64,000 bases of DNA, from the NCBI RefSeq assembly GCF_047663525.1, contig NC_092592.1, positions 24,919,001 through 24,983,000 of the forward strand. Reading direction: 5' to 3'. The DNA is from Anas platyrhynchos (taxonomy: Eukaryota > Chordata > Aves > Anseriformes > Anatidae). The notes under the pieces were generated by a model, which made no database searches, was not told the origin of the DNA, and saw only the letters and a program-made list of their open reading frames with translations. Position 1 is the first letter of the stretch. Every line of letters starts with the position of its first letter. Position numbers and translations under genes: made by a program. Of the stretch, positions 1 to 10,006 are shown piece after piece.

Positions 1-3000
1 CAAAGAAATAAAAGTATCGAGGTGTAAACCATAAGATCCAATTTTATGCACATTGGTTTTTAACCAATTGGTTTTAACTCTTTCATCAGCATCTACACTG
101 AAAACTTCTGTCAATGTGCAATATTAACAAAGCAGAGCAGTATTCTCTTTTTCAAAGATAACTAGATGCTGGTTTGTAAAAACAATCAAACATCATCAAC
201 AACAAAAACAGTTTAAAAAAATTCCTATAGCTCTTACGTAATTGCCACTTGAAAGTCAAGGATAAAATATTTTACATATTGTTGAGTATTTTTCTGGGTA
301 ACCCTCCAAAGTTCATTCTAAATCAGTGACCAGAGTAAAATAAGAAAATATAAGTGATTGAAATGGATTAGAAAGAAGAGCAATCTGATTGTCATCCCCT
401 CATTTTGCAATGTCCAGGAAGACTCCTGAAGAAAAGACATAAAAAAAACATAAACTAAAAGCATCAGAAAAGTGTAAAATATTATAACTTTAAAAAGGCT
501 TAAAGTTATAATGTTCCTTCAATAGGTGCTTTTAAGAACTGAAGAGAAAAAAAATAAAATAATTTCTTGGCTAAAGGTAACATTTTTATTTACATATAAA
601 TAATAATTTATTTGATCATTTATTATTCAAACTACATACTCTTATTTCCAGTAAACCTACAGCATTCGATTACATTTTTTTTTTCTTGTTTATGTAACTG
701 TTCTCAAAAGTAAGTGTTACCTGTTCTGTCCTGAATTGGAAATACTATTGCCTTTCAATAACGAATTGATTTACCCATAATATTCCTCTGTCAGTTTACA
801 CTGAAGTCATTCTTTGATGTCATTTTGGTTCAAGAATGGATATAAATGTGCGTTATTAACACAAACCACACATCATTAAGCATTGCATGGAGGCTTCAGA
901 AATTCTAAGTGCTGGGCTTCTGCAGGCTGGCAGGAGCTGCTGTTACTTGGGTTCAGGAGAGGCGTGTGTCACAGTAGCCTCAGAGAATTAGGACACTACA
1001 AATAAGGCATGGCTTTTTGCTCCAGGACCAAAACGTAGTACTGAGCCATGTGTCTTTTTTTTTCCTGAATGAGAGAGAAACTATTAAAAAAAAAAAGCAT
1101 ATTTTAAATGACAGACTACTGAAGAGAAGGAATATGAAATATCCCCAAAAGGCCCAATTACAAGACAAGAGTAGTAAGTGCTCCCTGCCAGATGCAGCAC
1201 TTTGGTGTGTTTCAGTCTGTAAGTCTTGGAGCACCGGGAACATGCAACAGCACATGGCCACATTTGCAAAAGGATCTATAGTATAGCAGGGCCCTGTTAG
1301 CATCAATGCATGCTGAAGCAGCTGCTTCCTCTTCCTACCTCCTCTGCCTGCTGTAACATCCCAGCACAAACTACTACTCCTGCAGTCAACTGAGAACCTG
1401 GTCTGGCTAGAAAAAATAGAAGTCATAGCTTTTTGGGTAGGCAATTTTTCAGCAGGATTAGTTCCTGTATCCAGCATAACAACAGGAGTGAGGGCTGAGG
1501 GTGGACAAGCAGGTCTGCCCCTGAACAGCAGCCACAGTCCTAGCCTGTACCCACACCAGCTGCTACTGAGCAGGCAGAGCTGCATAACTTGTCCAGAGCT
1601 CACCTGAAACTGGTCCGCAGCCAGCATCCACACTCTGGAGATACAGCTGCATAGAGGAGATTAGCAAGGGTTGTAAAACCTGCTCAAGAAGTTGGACAAA
1701 TATTTTAGCAATTAACCTACGCTGAGCTCCATATTACTGCAGCTACACTGCTACCATTTTTTGGGATAGCTTGTAGCTTCACAATGCCTAAATTATACAG
1801 CAGTGACAGACCATTTAACTGCAGAGATAAATTATATGGGGGCAGTGCCTAACATAGGCTATGTTGTCATGATTTACAACAGCTGAGGATGTGCCCCCAG
1901 ATGTCAAGACAAAATAAAATTAAGTGTATGATTTTTTTCTACAAATATAGTAGCCTTGTAAACCAGAATTAAAATAAATAAGTAAATAAAATGAATAGAT
2001 AAATAAATAAATAGGGAAACAGAAATGTGTATATTATCTTAGGCTTACACAGTGAATTAAGTATATATTCTCCATACACCACTTAGATTCCCACTCTTCA
2101 TAAAAAGCCAGTATAAACTAAAATAATCCAAATAACAACAAGCAAAGAGTTCCCACATATGAAGAACTTCAATTAAGAATAAATAAAAAAAATCTAGGAT
2201 ATCAGCATCTATCAGGATTTGTAGGGTGTTAATGAGGAAAATGTTAACAAGGAATACCAAAACGAGAGTCTTGATGCTTTCCAGACTCCAGGATCACCTC
2301 AAAATCAGGATCAGTTTGCAATTTTCTGCTACTGCATTGCTAATAAGGGGGTCTTAAACTGAGATTATTGATCAAATCACGGAAGAACATAATGGTACAG
2401 GAGGTTACTATAATAAAAATTATTTAAGATTCTAAATATTGCCAAGAAGACCCAAGCACAATCTAAAATGAACATCTCCTGTATTTAAAGACTACAAAAA
2501 CAAAACAAAACAAAAAAACCACACACACACAACCTATGAAAAAGTCTTGATAGCTACACTCATTTTTGTGTGTAAGTCATGTCTAAGGTATTACATGAGA
2601 AGTTTTTGTTTCCAGCTAGCATTTAAATACATATCAAACACATAATAGAACAAGTCCCTAAAAAAATCCAAAAACATCATATGTGCTATTAACCACCTGC
2701 AGTGATTTTGATTATCTTAACATCATCCTTAATTCTGATCTTGGGAGAAAATAATGAAAAAGTGACTTTTCCAGAAACAAACAAAAAATGTCTATATACT
2801 TTTATAAGTGATCATGACACCAAATTACATGAGTTTACTTTGTAGATGTTTACAGAGCCACCCTATGTTTGACTTTTGAGAGAAGACTAATAGGTGTAGT
2901 AATAGGGACAGGGGTGGGGGTGTGGTGTGTACAAAAAAAACTTATGGTTAAACCAAAACAGGGGTCATGCCTAGGGCATTTTATCTGCCCTGCTTACACA

Positions 3001-3640
3001 CCCCTGGGGAATTACATCTCAACAGTTGATTCCCTGTTAATCAATTCACATTAGTGCCTGCCTTTTAGTTTTCACTTTGCTGAATTCCAGGAAAGTTCTT
3101 AAACCAAATGCATACTCTATTTATGCCCTATGCAGAACTGTTGCATTTTAACAAGAAATCACAGCAGATTTTATTTGCTCTAACAGCTGATAAGAGACAC
3201 CTTCGTAAGTAAAGATTCATAGACTGCAGACTCAACACAGAACAAAATCCAGTGGTCTGTTTATACAAGTCTGTAGGAATATGGGAGAAGAGAACCTTTA
3301 TGGATTTTTCTTCCCTCAACCTATTTTCTCTAGTTCCAGAGAAAGCCTGTTACACATTCTTCTTCCCTTTACTTCTTATTTACTATGTCTCAAAATTATG
3401 TGCCTGGCAAAGAGACCTCTACCACTTGCTATCATTCCATATTATTACAACAATTTACTATGCACAAGTTAGAAATATATGGGTTGGACGGGAGGGTAGG
3501 GCAGAGGTATGAGGACAGTAGAAATTGGAAACAGCTCATTCACAAAAACAGATCCAACTTCACATCCAAACACTTTAGACCTGTGTGAGATGGTTATGCT
3601 ACTCTCTAGCATACATGCAGATCTTCATACAGAGGATCTT
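1..3640. other. Intergenic DNA downstream of CYP26A1, no gene seen
   Basis: AT-rich non-coding sequence beyond the CYP26A1 3' end. I see no exon with paired splice sites and no RNA gene. It holds a degenerate TAAA-type simple repeat near 1970-2015, short A runs and a short CA run near 2520. A 217-codon minus-strand open frame (980-1633) has no recognisable domain and ends in a low-complexity F/S/L stretch read from A-rich DNA, so I treat it as chance. In mammals MYOF is the next gene on this side; nothing resembling it is visible here. Confidence 0.7.
1970..2015. repeat. Degenerate (TAAA)n simple repeat
   Basis: About 45 bases of interrupted AAAT/TAAA tetranucleotides with occasional G substitutions (TAAG, TAGA). 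It is an ordinary A-rich microsatellite in intergenic DNA. Confidence 0.8.
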
Positions 3641-3651
3641 CAAAAATAAAC

Positions 3652-3657
3652 TTTATT
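3652..3657 (-). other. CYP26A1: Candidate CYP26A1 polyadenylation signal
   Basis: This is the first AATAAA on the minus strand after the CYP26A1 stop codon (TTTATT on the plus strand). It would give a 3' UTR of roughly 430-460 bases, AT-rich throughout. The signal is seen; its use is inferred. Confidence 0.45.
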
Positions 3658-4089
3658 ATCAAACTTAAAATTCACACATTAAATGTAAGATCTAGACACA
3701 AATAATACTGAAAACATTCTCAAACAATAACCATTTCAGTAATTTGGATGAATAGCTAGTTACCATTGTTTCAAATTCCTTTGAGAATATTTAATACATA
3801 CATCATTGTGAAATGTCTTCAAACACTTATCTGGCCAGCTTTCAATAAGATTTTTAAATAGGGGAAAAATTATTTCTATAGAAATAACATTATCTAATTA
3901 TGAATCAGAGATCCATAATTGTAGTGCTTGGGGAAAAAAAATATCATAGCCATTTAAAATACTTAGAAGACATAAATAACTATTGTACATTTACAAGTTT
4001 AAATATTTAAAGGCCTTTGTTACTATAAAAATTACTATGTACATATTAGATGCTATATAGAAATTCATCCAGAGGCAAGTGTTGAACTC
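3658..4089 (-). other. CYP26A1: Probable CYP26A1 3' UTR
   Basis: AT-rich sequence between the stop codon and the first AATAAA on the coding strand. It contains several ATTTA-like stretches on the minus strand, which could shorten mRNA life; that is an inference. No other gene is visible. Confidence 0.45.
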
Positions 4090-4431
4090 TCAGATTTGGC
4101 CGCTGAAACCTATGAATTTGGTAGGCAGATTGTCCACAGGGTACACTATGGGTCCTGTTTTCATTGTAGGAGGTCCATTCAGCAGCTGCCAGTCACAGCT
4201 CCGAGCCAGCTCCACTATAAATATTTTTAGAAGGACTTTTGCGAACTCTTTGCCCACGCAGCTTCTCAAGCCCCCACCAAAAGGAATGAAACTGAACCTA
4301 GAGGAGTCCTCCGGAGACGGAGACATGAAGCGATCCGGATTAAATTCATCCTTGTTGGTAAAGAGATCTGCTACATCGTGGGTATCACAGATACTGTAAA
4401 TAACATTCCAGCCTTTTGGGATCTGGTAACC
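4090..4431 (-). CDS. CYP26A1: CYP26A1 exon 7 (terminal, haem-binding)
   Basis: It follows a TTGGTAG acceptor and encodes residues 381-493 plus the stop. It begins GYQIPKGW and carries the haem loop FGGGLRSCVG with the cysteine thiolate. The coding end is a conserved-looking FSGQI tail. It aligns with CYP26C1 exon 6 from its first residue. Confidence 0.96.
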   Translation of the reverse strand, partial: GYQIPKGWNVIYSICDTHDVADLFTNKDEFNPDRFMSPSPEDSSRFSFIPFGGGLRSCVGKEFAKVLLKIFIVELARSCDWQLLNGPPTMKTGPIVYPVDNLPTKFIGFSGQI

Positions 4432-6711
4432 CTACCAAAAGAAGACAGAGAAGACATGAAATGCCTTGCTGTGTTAAAATGTGCTGAAATATCAGTGTGG
4501 GACATGTTAGCACACCTCGCCTTCCCTCCTGGCTTCCTGCAGGTCACTGTGAGGTGGGTACGCTATGTCAGTGTGCTCATAATTTTGCAGGTGATTTGAG
4601 AAGCAAGCCCAAGCCCCACTTACATTCAGCTCAAGGGTCTTGAGTGCAATTCGAAATCCTCCGGGAACAGGAGGGCTCAGCCTGAGGGTCTCTTTGATGA
4701 CACAGCCGGTGTACTTCAGCTGCTCTAAGACCTCCATGTCCAACTGCTTCTCTTGGTTGGGACTGCATAGTAACCCCTAGAAAGGAAGATGCTACCATCA
4801 CATTTTTGGAAGAGGCTCCCGGCAGTGCAAAATGGCTGCCCCCCTGCTAGTGGCATTCTCCTGCCACCCCTACAAGTTGGGAACCTCCTCGGTCAGGGGG
4901 AGCCCTGTCTGGGACACCTTTCCTTGGGGGGGCTGCCTACCACCCACCCCTGTGAAATGCCTCAGGGGGAAGACACACACCTTCACCTGCAGCTCTTTCC
5001 TCACTTTCTGCAGGACATCGTGATGGAGCCCGAGGAAGGCAATCAGTGAAGTGGCAGCGCTAGCGGTGGTTTCATGGCCCCCAAACAGCAGCTCTGTAGC
5101 AGACTCTTTCAGTTCCTTATTGCACAGGACAGAGGAAGGATAAAACAGGCCCCAAACGTGCTGTCTTCACCAGACCCACCCCACTACTAATGCTGTAATT
5201 GCACCCAGGCTGGAGTCAAGGTGGGGGATGCTCACTATAGGCATGGCCTTGGTCCTGCACACCCCATCCAACAGCCTGGCTGCATCCTCCACCCAGAGGA
5301 CCCCAGTGCACTGCACAAGCTGGTTTATTGCCCAGGAAGGGGCAATACCTCCTGCTCTCTCCTTCTAGCCCCACAAGATAAGCATGCTGCTGACTGGGGA
5401 GACAAGCAGGTGGGAAGGGGATGGATCTGGTCCCAGGGAACCTCACCTGCATGTTGAGCTGCTCCCCGTTGCCCTGTGTGTGCTCCATCAGCAGCTGCAG
5501 TGCATCCTTGTAGCCACCCTCAGGCTCCTTGCGGGCCATCTTGGCACGGATGTTCTCCTCGATCTTGGCATGGATGATGTTGCGTGCCCGCAAGCCCTGG
5601 ATGGGCAGCAGGGGGGGGCAAGGTGGGCTTTGTGCTGTGCCACCATCCCTCCCACCCACTCCCCACTGGCACAGGGAGCGCTCCCAGCCGACGGGGAGCC
5701 TTACCCGGTAGAGCCCGCTGAAGGGCACGTCGATGGGCAGGGAGAAGAGGTTGCGGATCATCTCCTCGAAGGCCTCCACCAGCTGCTGCTCGCCATCGGG
5801 GCCAGCCTGGCGGGGCTGGAAGCCCAGCAGGATCCTCATGGCGATGCGAAACATGAGGCGCTTCACCTCGGGGTACACCAGGAGGCAGGGCCCAGCGGCA
5901 CCCAGCCACCGCGCCAGGCAGGCGCTCACCTCCTCCTGGATGACGGGCACGTAGTGCTGCAGGGCGTCCCGGGAGAAGGCCCGCATGATCACCTGCCCGG
6001 GGGGACGAGGAAGAGGAGGAGGAGGAGGAAGGGGCTCAGCCACCTTGCGCAGGGCAGCTGCCCCAGCTCCCCGCCCGCCGCCGGGGCCGTACCTTTTTGC
6101 GGTGCTTGTGCTGCCCGTTGTGGAGGTTGGAGAGGCAGCCCGAGCCCAGAATGGTGCGCACCGAGGCCGGCCACTGCACGGAGACCAGGCGGTGCTCGCC
6201 CAGCAGGATGTGCCGCACGTTCTCGGCGCCCATCACCCGCACCGTGGGCCGCCCGAAGAGGTGAGTCTTGTAGATGAAGCCGTATTTCCTGCGCTTCATC
6301 TGCAGGAATTTCCGCCGCTGGTGGACGGGAGGGGTGCGAGAATAAGTATATTGGAGAGGGAAAAAATAAATAAATAAAAATAAGGCGGGGCAGCGGCTCA
6401 TCCCCACCTGGGCACGGGAGCTCGGCAAAGCCGCTGCTCGCCCCCTTCCCTAGCAGCAGCAGCAGGACGAGGAGGAGGAGCCGGGGCGCTGCTCCGCTCC
6501 CCGCGGCATCGCCTCGCCTTACCTGCAGCACCATCTGCAGCGTCTCCCCGAAGAAGGGGAGCCCCATGGTGCCCGGGGGCAGCGGGAGCGGGCAACTGGG
6601 GTCGCGGCTGCTCACGCAATACAGGTCCCAGAGCTTGACGGCGGCCAAGAAGAGCAGCAGGGGCAGCAGGAAGGTGCACAGGGCGCTGGCGAGCAGGGCG
6701 GAGAAGCCCAT
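4090..6711 (-). CDS. CYP26A1: CYP26A1, all-trans retinoic acid hydroxylase (7 exons)
   Basis: An ER-anchored cytochrome P450 that 4- and 18-hydroxylates all-trans retinoic acid and so ends its signal. Joined exons: 6523-6711, 6093-6317, 5705-5992, 5447-5596, 4981-5115, 4624-4776, 4090-4431, giving 493 residues against 497 in human as I recall. Seen in the translation: an N-terminal hydrophobic anchor (about residues 5-30), a proline-rich hinge (PLPLPPGT, 41-48), the helix I oxygen-activation motif GGHETT (296-301), the helix K ExxR motif (E358-R361), and the haem loop FGGGLRSCVG (431-440) with Cys438 as iron ligand. The start ATG sits in a perfect GCCATGG context. All introns are GT..AG and phase 0. 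It lies 3.3 kb downstream of CYP26C1 on the same strand. The exon 5 donor is ambiguous by 6 bases (491 or 493 residues). Family identity is certain. Confidence 0.96.
4624..4776 (-). CDS. CYP26A1: CYP26A1 exon 6 (helix K)
   Basis: 51 codons between a TTTCTAG acceptor and a GTAAGT donor. It encodes GLLCSPNQEK onward, including the KETLR (ExxR) motif of helix K and the PPVPGG segment. Confidence 0.95.
4981..5115 (-). CDS. CYP26A1: CYP26A1 exon 5 (helix I)
   Basis: 45 codons starting ELKESATELL and containing the GGHETT oxygen-activation motif. Two overlapping donors are present: CAG/GTGAAG at 4986 and AAG/GTGTGT at 4980. The second adds Val-Lys and gives 45 codons, the length I recall for human exon 5, so I chose it. 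Ending at 4987 instead gives 43 codons in the same frame. The acceptor reads GCAATAAG. Confidence 0.88.
5447..5596 (-). CDS. CYP26A1: CYP26A1 exon 4
   Basis: 50 codons from GLRARNIIHA to EQLNMQ, between a CAG acceptor and a CAG/GTGAGG donor. It encodes the helix G-H region leading into helix I. Intron 4 upstream of exon 5 (5116-5446) is 331 bases and holds no other feature. Confidence 0.95.
5705..5992 (-). CDS. CYP26A1: CYP26A1 exon 3
   Basis: 96 codons from VIMRAFSRDA to PFSGLYR, with a GGGCAG acceptor and a CGG/GTAAGG donor. It covers the helix C to F region, including RLMFRIAMRILLG and NLFSLPIDVPFSG, which are strongly conserved in the family. Confidence 0.96.
6093..6317 (-). CDS. CYP26A1: CYP26A1 exon 2
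   Basis: 75 codons from RRKFLQMKRR to KHRKK, with a CACCAG acceptor and an AAG/GTACGG donor. It encodes the beta-1 sheet and helix B region (YGFIYKTHLFGRPTV). CYP26C1 exon 2 has exactly the same length. Confidence 0.96.
6523..6711 (-). CDS. CYP26A1: CYP26A1 exon 1 (membrane anchor)
   Basis: 63 codons from the ATG at 6711 to a CAG/GTAAGG donor. It encodes the hydrophobic ER anchor, the proline hinge and FFGETLQMVLQ. The ATG has a strong Kozak context and lies about 70 bases downstream of a TATA box. Confidence 0.96.
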
Positions 6712-6780
6712 GGCTGGGAAGCGAGTCCAGCCCGGCCCCCCGGGAGCTCCGAGTGCGCGGGCCGGGCTCGCCGCGGGCCG

Positions 6781-6789
6781 CCTTTTATA
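6781..6789 (-). promoter_or_regulatory. CYP26A1: CYP26A1 TATA box
   Basis: TATAAAAGG on the minus strand, about 70 bases upstream of the ATG. It predicts transcription start near 6750-6760 and a short 5' UTR of about 45 bases. Confidence 0.85.
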
Positions 6790-6832
6790 CCCTTCCCAGG
6801 TTGCTGCCCACCCTACCTTGGTCCGATAAATT

Positions 6833-6849
6833 AGTTCACCCAAAGTTCA
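6833..6849 (-). promoter_or_regulatory. CYP26A1: Proximal DR5 retinoic acid response element (R1)
   Basis: The plus strand reads AGTTCACCCAAAGTTCA: two AGTTCA half-sites separated by CCCAA, a perfect DR5. It lies about 45 bases upstream of the TATA box. As I recall, the same element with the same spacer occurs in the CYP26A1 promoters of mammals and fish, where RAR/RXR binding drives feedback induction by retinoic acid. A G-rich Sp1-type stretch (near 6873-6888) and an inverted CCAAT box (ATTGG, about 6863-6867) lie just upstream. Confidence 0.93.
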
Positions 6850-8130
6850 TCTTTAATTGCGGATTGGGGCCTGGCTCCTCCCCCCGAAATCTTTAACCGT
6901 TTGCTCGGCGCGGCGCATCCTGCCCGTCGCAGACAGCCGCCGGGGAAGGCAGGGAAGGGACGAGCGGTGCCGGTGGGAGCGGGCCGAGGGTCGCTGCCGA
7001 CAGCCGACGGCTGGGGCCGGTCGCCTCCTCCTCGGATTTATCGCCGATGCTCGCTGGAGCTCCGCAGGCTGCGCCTGGCACAGAAATGCCCCACTCCGGA
7101 GGCAGCTAGCCCCGGGCGCTGCCAGCCCGGCGCCGCCGCTCGCTGCCAGCTGCGGGGCTCTCTCGCCCGTCCTCTCGTCGCCGGCCGGGGACGGCGGGGG
7201 AGCGAGAAGCCAGAGCCGGGGAGAGCGGGGCCAGGGGGTGCCCCTGCCTGGGGCGCGGAGCTCCGGGCACAACCGCAGCGGAGCCGCCGCGTCGACGGAG
7301 GAGCCTCCTCCGCTGTCCTCTGCTTCACCTCGAAAGGGCCGGCTTGTGTTTCTGCCCGGCTGCGGAGGAAGGAGCGGCGGGCAGCAGTCCGTCTCGGCCT
7401 CCCGGTGCAGGTTCACCCGCGGGTCACCGAGGGAAAGGGAGGTGAGCGCGGAAAGGGAACACCCTGCCCTGCGCCCGGCTCCGCTGCCCGCCCTCGCCCG
7501 GGGCCGTCGGGGCTGCCGCGGCCGGGACCCCGCCTGCAGCCGCGGCACCGAGCCCGGCCGGGTCCCGCTCCCCTCCCGGAGCCGGTGGCAGGTCCCGGAG
7601 CCCGTTCGGCGGGAGGACAGCGGCGGGGCAGGGCTGGGGGAGCGCTGCGGTAGCGCCGGGTCCCGCTGCAGGATGCGCCGTCCGAGGGATGCGATCGCCG
7701 GTCCCTGCGGGGCTGCAGAGGGAGGGACGGAGCCACGGACCGCTCCGTTCCGCTGCTACCAATAAACTGCCGTGCCCGCTTTTTATGCTTTTTCCTTTTT
7801 TTTTTACCCTCCTTTCTTCCTCCCCGTTCCGTTTTTTTTTTTTTTTTTTTTTTTTTTCCCTACCACAAACTCAATAAACGCTGGAAGCTGTGCGTGTGTT
7901 TGTGCTGGGGGGATGAGGTGTCATTTTTAATTACTACTTTTCCGACAACCAACGCGTCGGACGGGACCCTCCCTTCAACTGCGATGGTTCGCGGCGCTGC
8001 CCGGTCCCCGCAGCCCCCGGCTCCGGAGGGAGCCCCCCGGGGGCATTTCCGCGGCACCCGGGGCCCGGCGGCGCTGCCCGGGAGCGGCGGCCGCGCCCTG
8101 ACCCGGCGCCCTCCCCTTGCCGGGCGCTGA
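6850..8130. other. CpG island upstream of CYP26A1
   Basis: Very GC-rich, CpG-dense sequence continuing from the CYP26A1 exons. Several long open frames on both strands (for example 6857-7765 plus) are rich in R, P, G and A, as expected from GC-rich DNA without stops, and have no recognisable domain. A run of 26 T ends near 7857. Plus-strand AATAAA motifs occur at about 7762 and 7873. Confidence 0.8.
7832..7857. repeat. Poly(T) tract
   Basis: 26 uninterrupted T on the plus strand within the island flank. It is a simple homopolymer with no flanking target-site duplication that I can see. Confidence 0.9.
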
Positions 8131-8144
8131 CCCGCTTGTGACCT
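8128..8144 (-). promoter_or_regulatory. CYP26A1: Distal DR5 retinoic acid response element (R2-like)
   Basis: The plus strand reads TGACCCGCTTGTGACCT, so the minus strand has AGGTCA, a 5-base spacer and GGGTCA: a perfect consensus DR5. It lies 1.4 kb upstream of the CYP26A1 ATG, at the edge of the CpG island. Mammalian CYP26A1 has a distal DR5 (R2) in the upstream region; this is the natural counterpart by position and type. Single half-sites follow at 8169-8174 (GGTTCA, minus) and 8193-8198 (AGTTCA, plus). Confidence 0.8.
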
Positions 8145-8460
8145 ACAACACGGACCGTGACATCTGCGTGAACCCGGCCGGCAACCGCGCCAAGTTCACT
8201 GTCTATCAAAATAACGAGATACGGTGGCCTGAGCACCGATAATTGCCGCAGGAAGGCTTTATTATCTCCCCAGCTGTGTATTCCGCAGCCACCGGCTCGA
8301 AAAGAATCAAATGGTAAAGAGTGAAAGGGATAATTAAAAACATCTTGGAAGGAGGTCAAGAAATTAACAGCCTAATATGAACAAACTTTGATTACAAGTA
8401 ACAATTATTACACTTCATTTGTAAATGCTCGTGTTTATCTGAAAACAAAATCAGTTTCAA
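8145..8460. promoter_or_regulatory. Putative distal enhancer next to the distal DR5
   Basis: A non-coding block with clustered motifs: nuclear-receptor half-sites at 8169-8174, 8193-8198 and 8353-8358 (AGGTCA), and a TCF/LEF-type CTTTGAT at 8386-8392. Clustering beside a perfect DR5 suggests an upstream retinoid-responsive module. Motifs are seen; enhancer activity is inferred. Confidence 0.4.
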
Positions 8461-8463
8461 GTC

Positions 8464-8488
8464 TTTTTTTTTTTTTTTTTTTTTTTTT
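8464..8488. repeat. Poly(T) tract
   Basis: 25 uninterrupted T between the distal DR5 region and the rest of the CYP26C1-CYP26A1 spacer. Confidence 0.9.
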
Positions 8489-8489
8489 A

Positions 8490-9298
8490 ACCAGATTCAC
8501 GTTACATTTTTCAGCGGGTGGCTGTGGGGCTCGTTAGTGCCCATGGCAATTTTTAAGTATGCTGCTGGGGGAGCCCCCCGCACTTCTGCACCTGGTACTG
8601 CTGGCCCAGCCCTGCCCACAGCAGGACCCTGCATCTCCCACGGGTCACGGCCACGCCAGCAGTGCCTGCTCATCAGAGTTAGTCATTGCCACTTGCAGCC
8701 ACCGCCTACTGATTTCACCTCTGATAGCCAGAGAGATTCACCTCTCAGGACAAGGTCAGGAGGGGCAGAGGCTCTGGTTCATGATGGGGTCGAGCTGCCA
8801 ACAGCACTTAACTCAGCACCGTGGTTCAACCTCTTCCAGATTTGACCTGTCACATTTGGGAGCCACATTTCTGACCCAGGTAGCACTGTGCTCACTGTGC
8901 AGCCCTGACGGCAAGAGGCAGCACATGCCCCACTGCAGTGCCCTAGTACAGACCTGGGCAGGGTGGGTTTTGGCCTGGTGCTAAAGTGGGATGTTTGGAG
9001 TGCAGCTGACAGCATGCACGTCATTTTACACAGGAGAGAAACACCCCGTGCCTCAGCAGTGCCTGGGAAGGTGCCCTCAGCCCCAGGGACCACCCATGGA
9101 TGAGCCCCTGGCTTGGCACTTCCCCAGCAGGGCCAGGCAGGAGGGGCACAGTTGTCACTTGGCCAGACAGTCATTGCAGGCCCATGCCCACTCTGCCACT
9201 GTGATGATGTCCCCTCTACCACATGAGTGACACAAGCAGGAACATGGGACATGCCACCATGAAGAAGGAATACTCAAGAAATGTCCATTTCCCAAATG
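8490..9298. other. Spacer between CYP26C1 3' end and CYP26A1 upstream region
   Basis: Moderately GC-rich unique sequence with no exon or RNA gene that I can support. It contains an imperfect DR5-like motif at 8776-8792, described in the findings. Confidence 0.6.
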
Positions 9299-9304
9299 TT
9301 TATT
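9299..9304 (-). other. CYP26C1: Candidate CYP26C1 polyadenylation signal
   Basis: This is the first AATAAA on the minus strand after the CYP26C1 stop. It implies a 3' UTR of about 700 bases (9280-10006), which includes a T-rich stretch (A18 or longer on the plus strand near 9902-9919). Confidence 0.4.
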
Positions 9305-10006
9305 CCCCATGGGTCTGGTCCCTCCCCTGCTTCAGGCCACTCCCTGACTGGAGAACACATCCTGCAGGGACCCTGCAGGGGGCTTCACGGCAGACCCCGA
9401 GCAGCAGCATGGTGCTTATGCTACTGCTACTATGATCTGGTGAACAAATGTCCTGTTTGTGCTGGCTCTAATGGGATGTGCAGGAAAGAGATGAAATATT
9501 TACAATAAAAAACATGTTACAAACTATTATTCTAGCTACAGCTGATGCTGTGGATTAGGCAGACCTGGTTTGTGTTTTCCTACAGAGCCCCCTCTTCTTC
9601 CCCCTTTTTACATTTTCAAAAAGCCCCGGTGTGCAGGATGTTCCTCCTGCCTCTCCTACAGCACACCCATGGAAGAAAGCCATGAGACAGAAAAGCTCTG
9701 GGAGCCTTAGCTATGTGCCTGGGGATTTTCTCACCAGGGACTTGTGTGTGGCAGGGGCTGGCTGGGCCCCCACAGGGCATGGTCCCTGCCGGCAGCTCCT
9801 GTTTTGCCCCTGGGGCTGGGGGTGAGGCTTGCCCTGGTGCTCAGGGCTGTCTGCGGGACTCTGTCTGCGGGACCCTACTCTGCAGGACATCAGGAGAGTT
9901 TAAAAAAAAAAAAAAAAAAAGAAGAAGACCTTTAGGGCCTTGCTCTGCAGTGACCCAGCCAGCCAAGGATCAGCACCACAGCTGGGGCTGGGGGCAGCAC
10001 CATGGC

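Noticed and set aside
980-1633. 217-codon minus-strand open frame in intergenic DNA
   Set aside because: No recognisable domain, no promoter or splice context, and a low-complexity C-terminal part read from A-rich sequence. A frame this long is only mildly unexpected in 64 kb.
5384-6277. 297-codon plus-strand open frame
   Set aside because: It is antisense to CYP26A1 exons 2-4 and introns; long antisense frames are usual opposite GC-rich exons.
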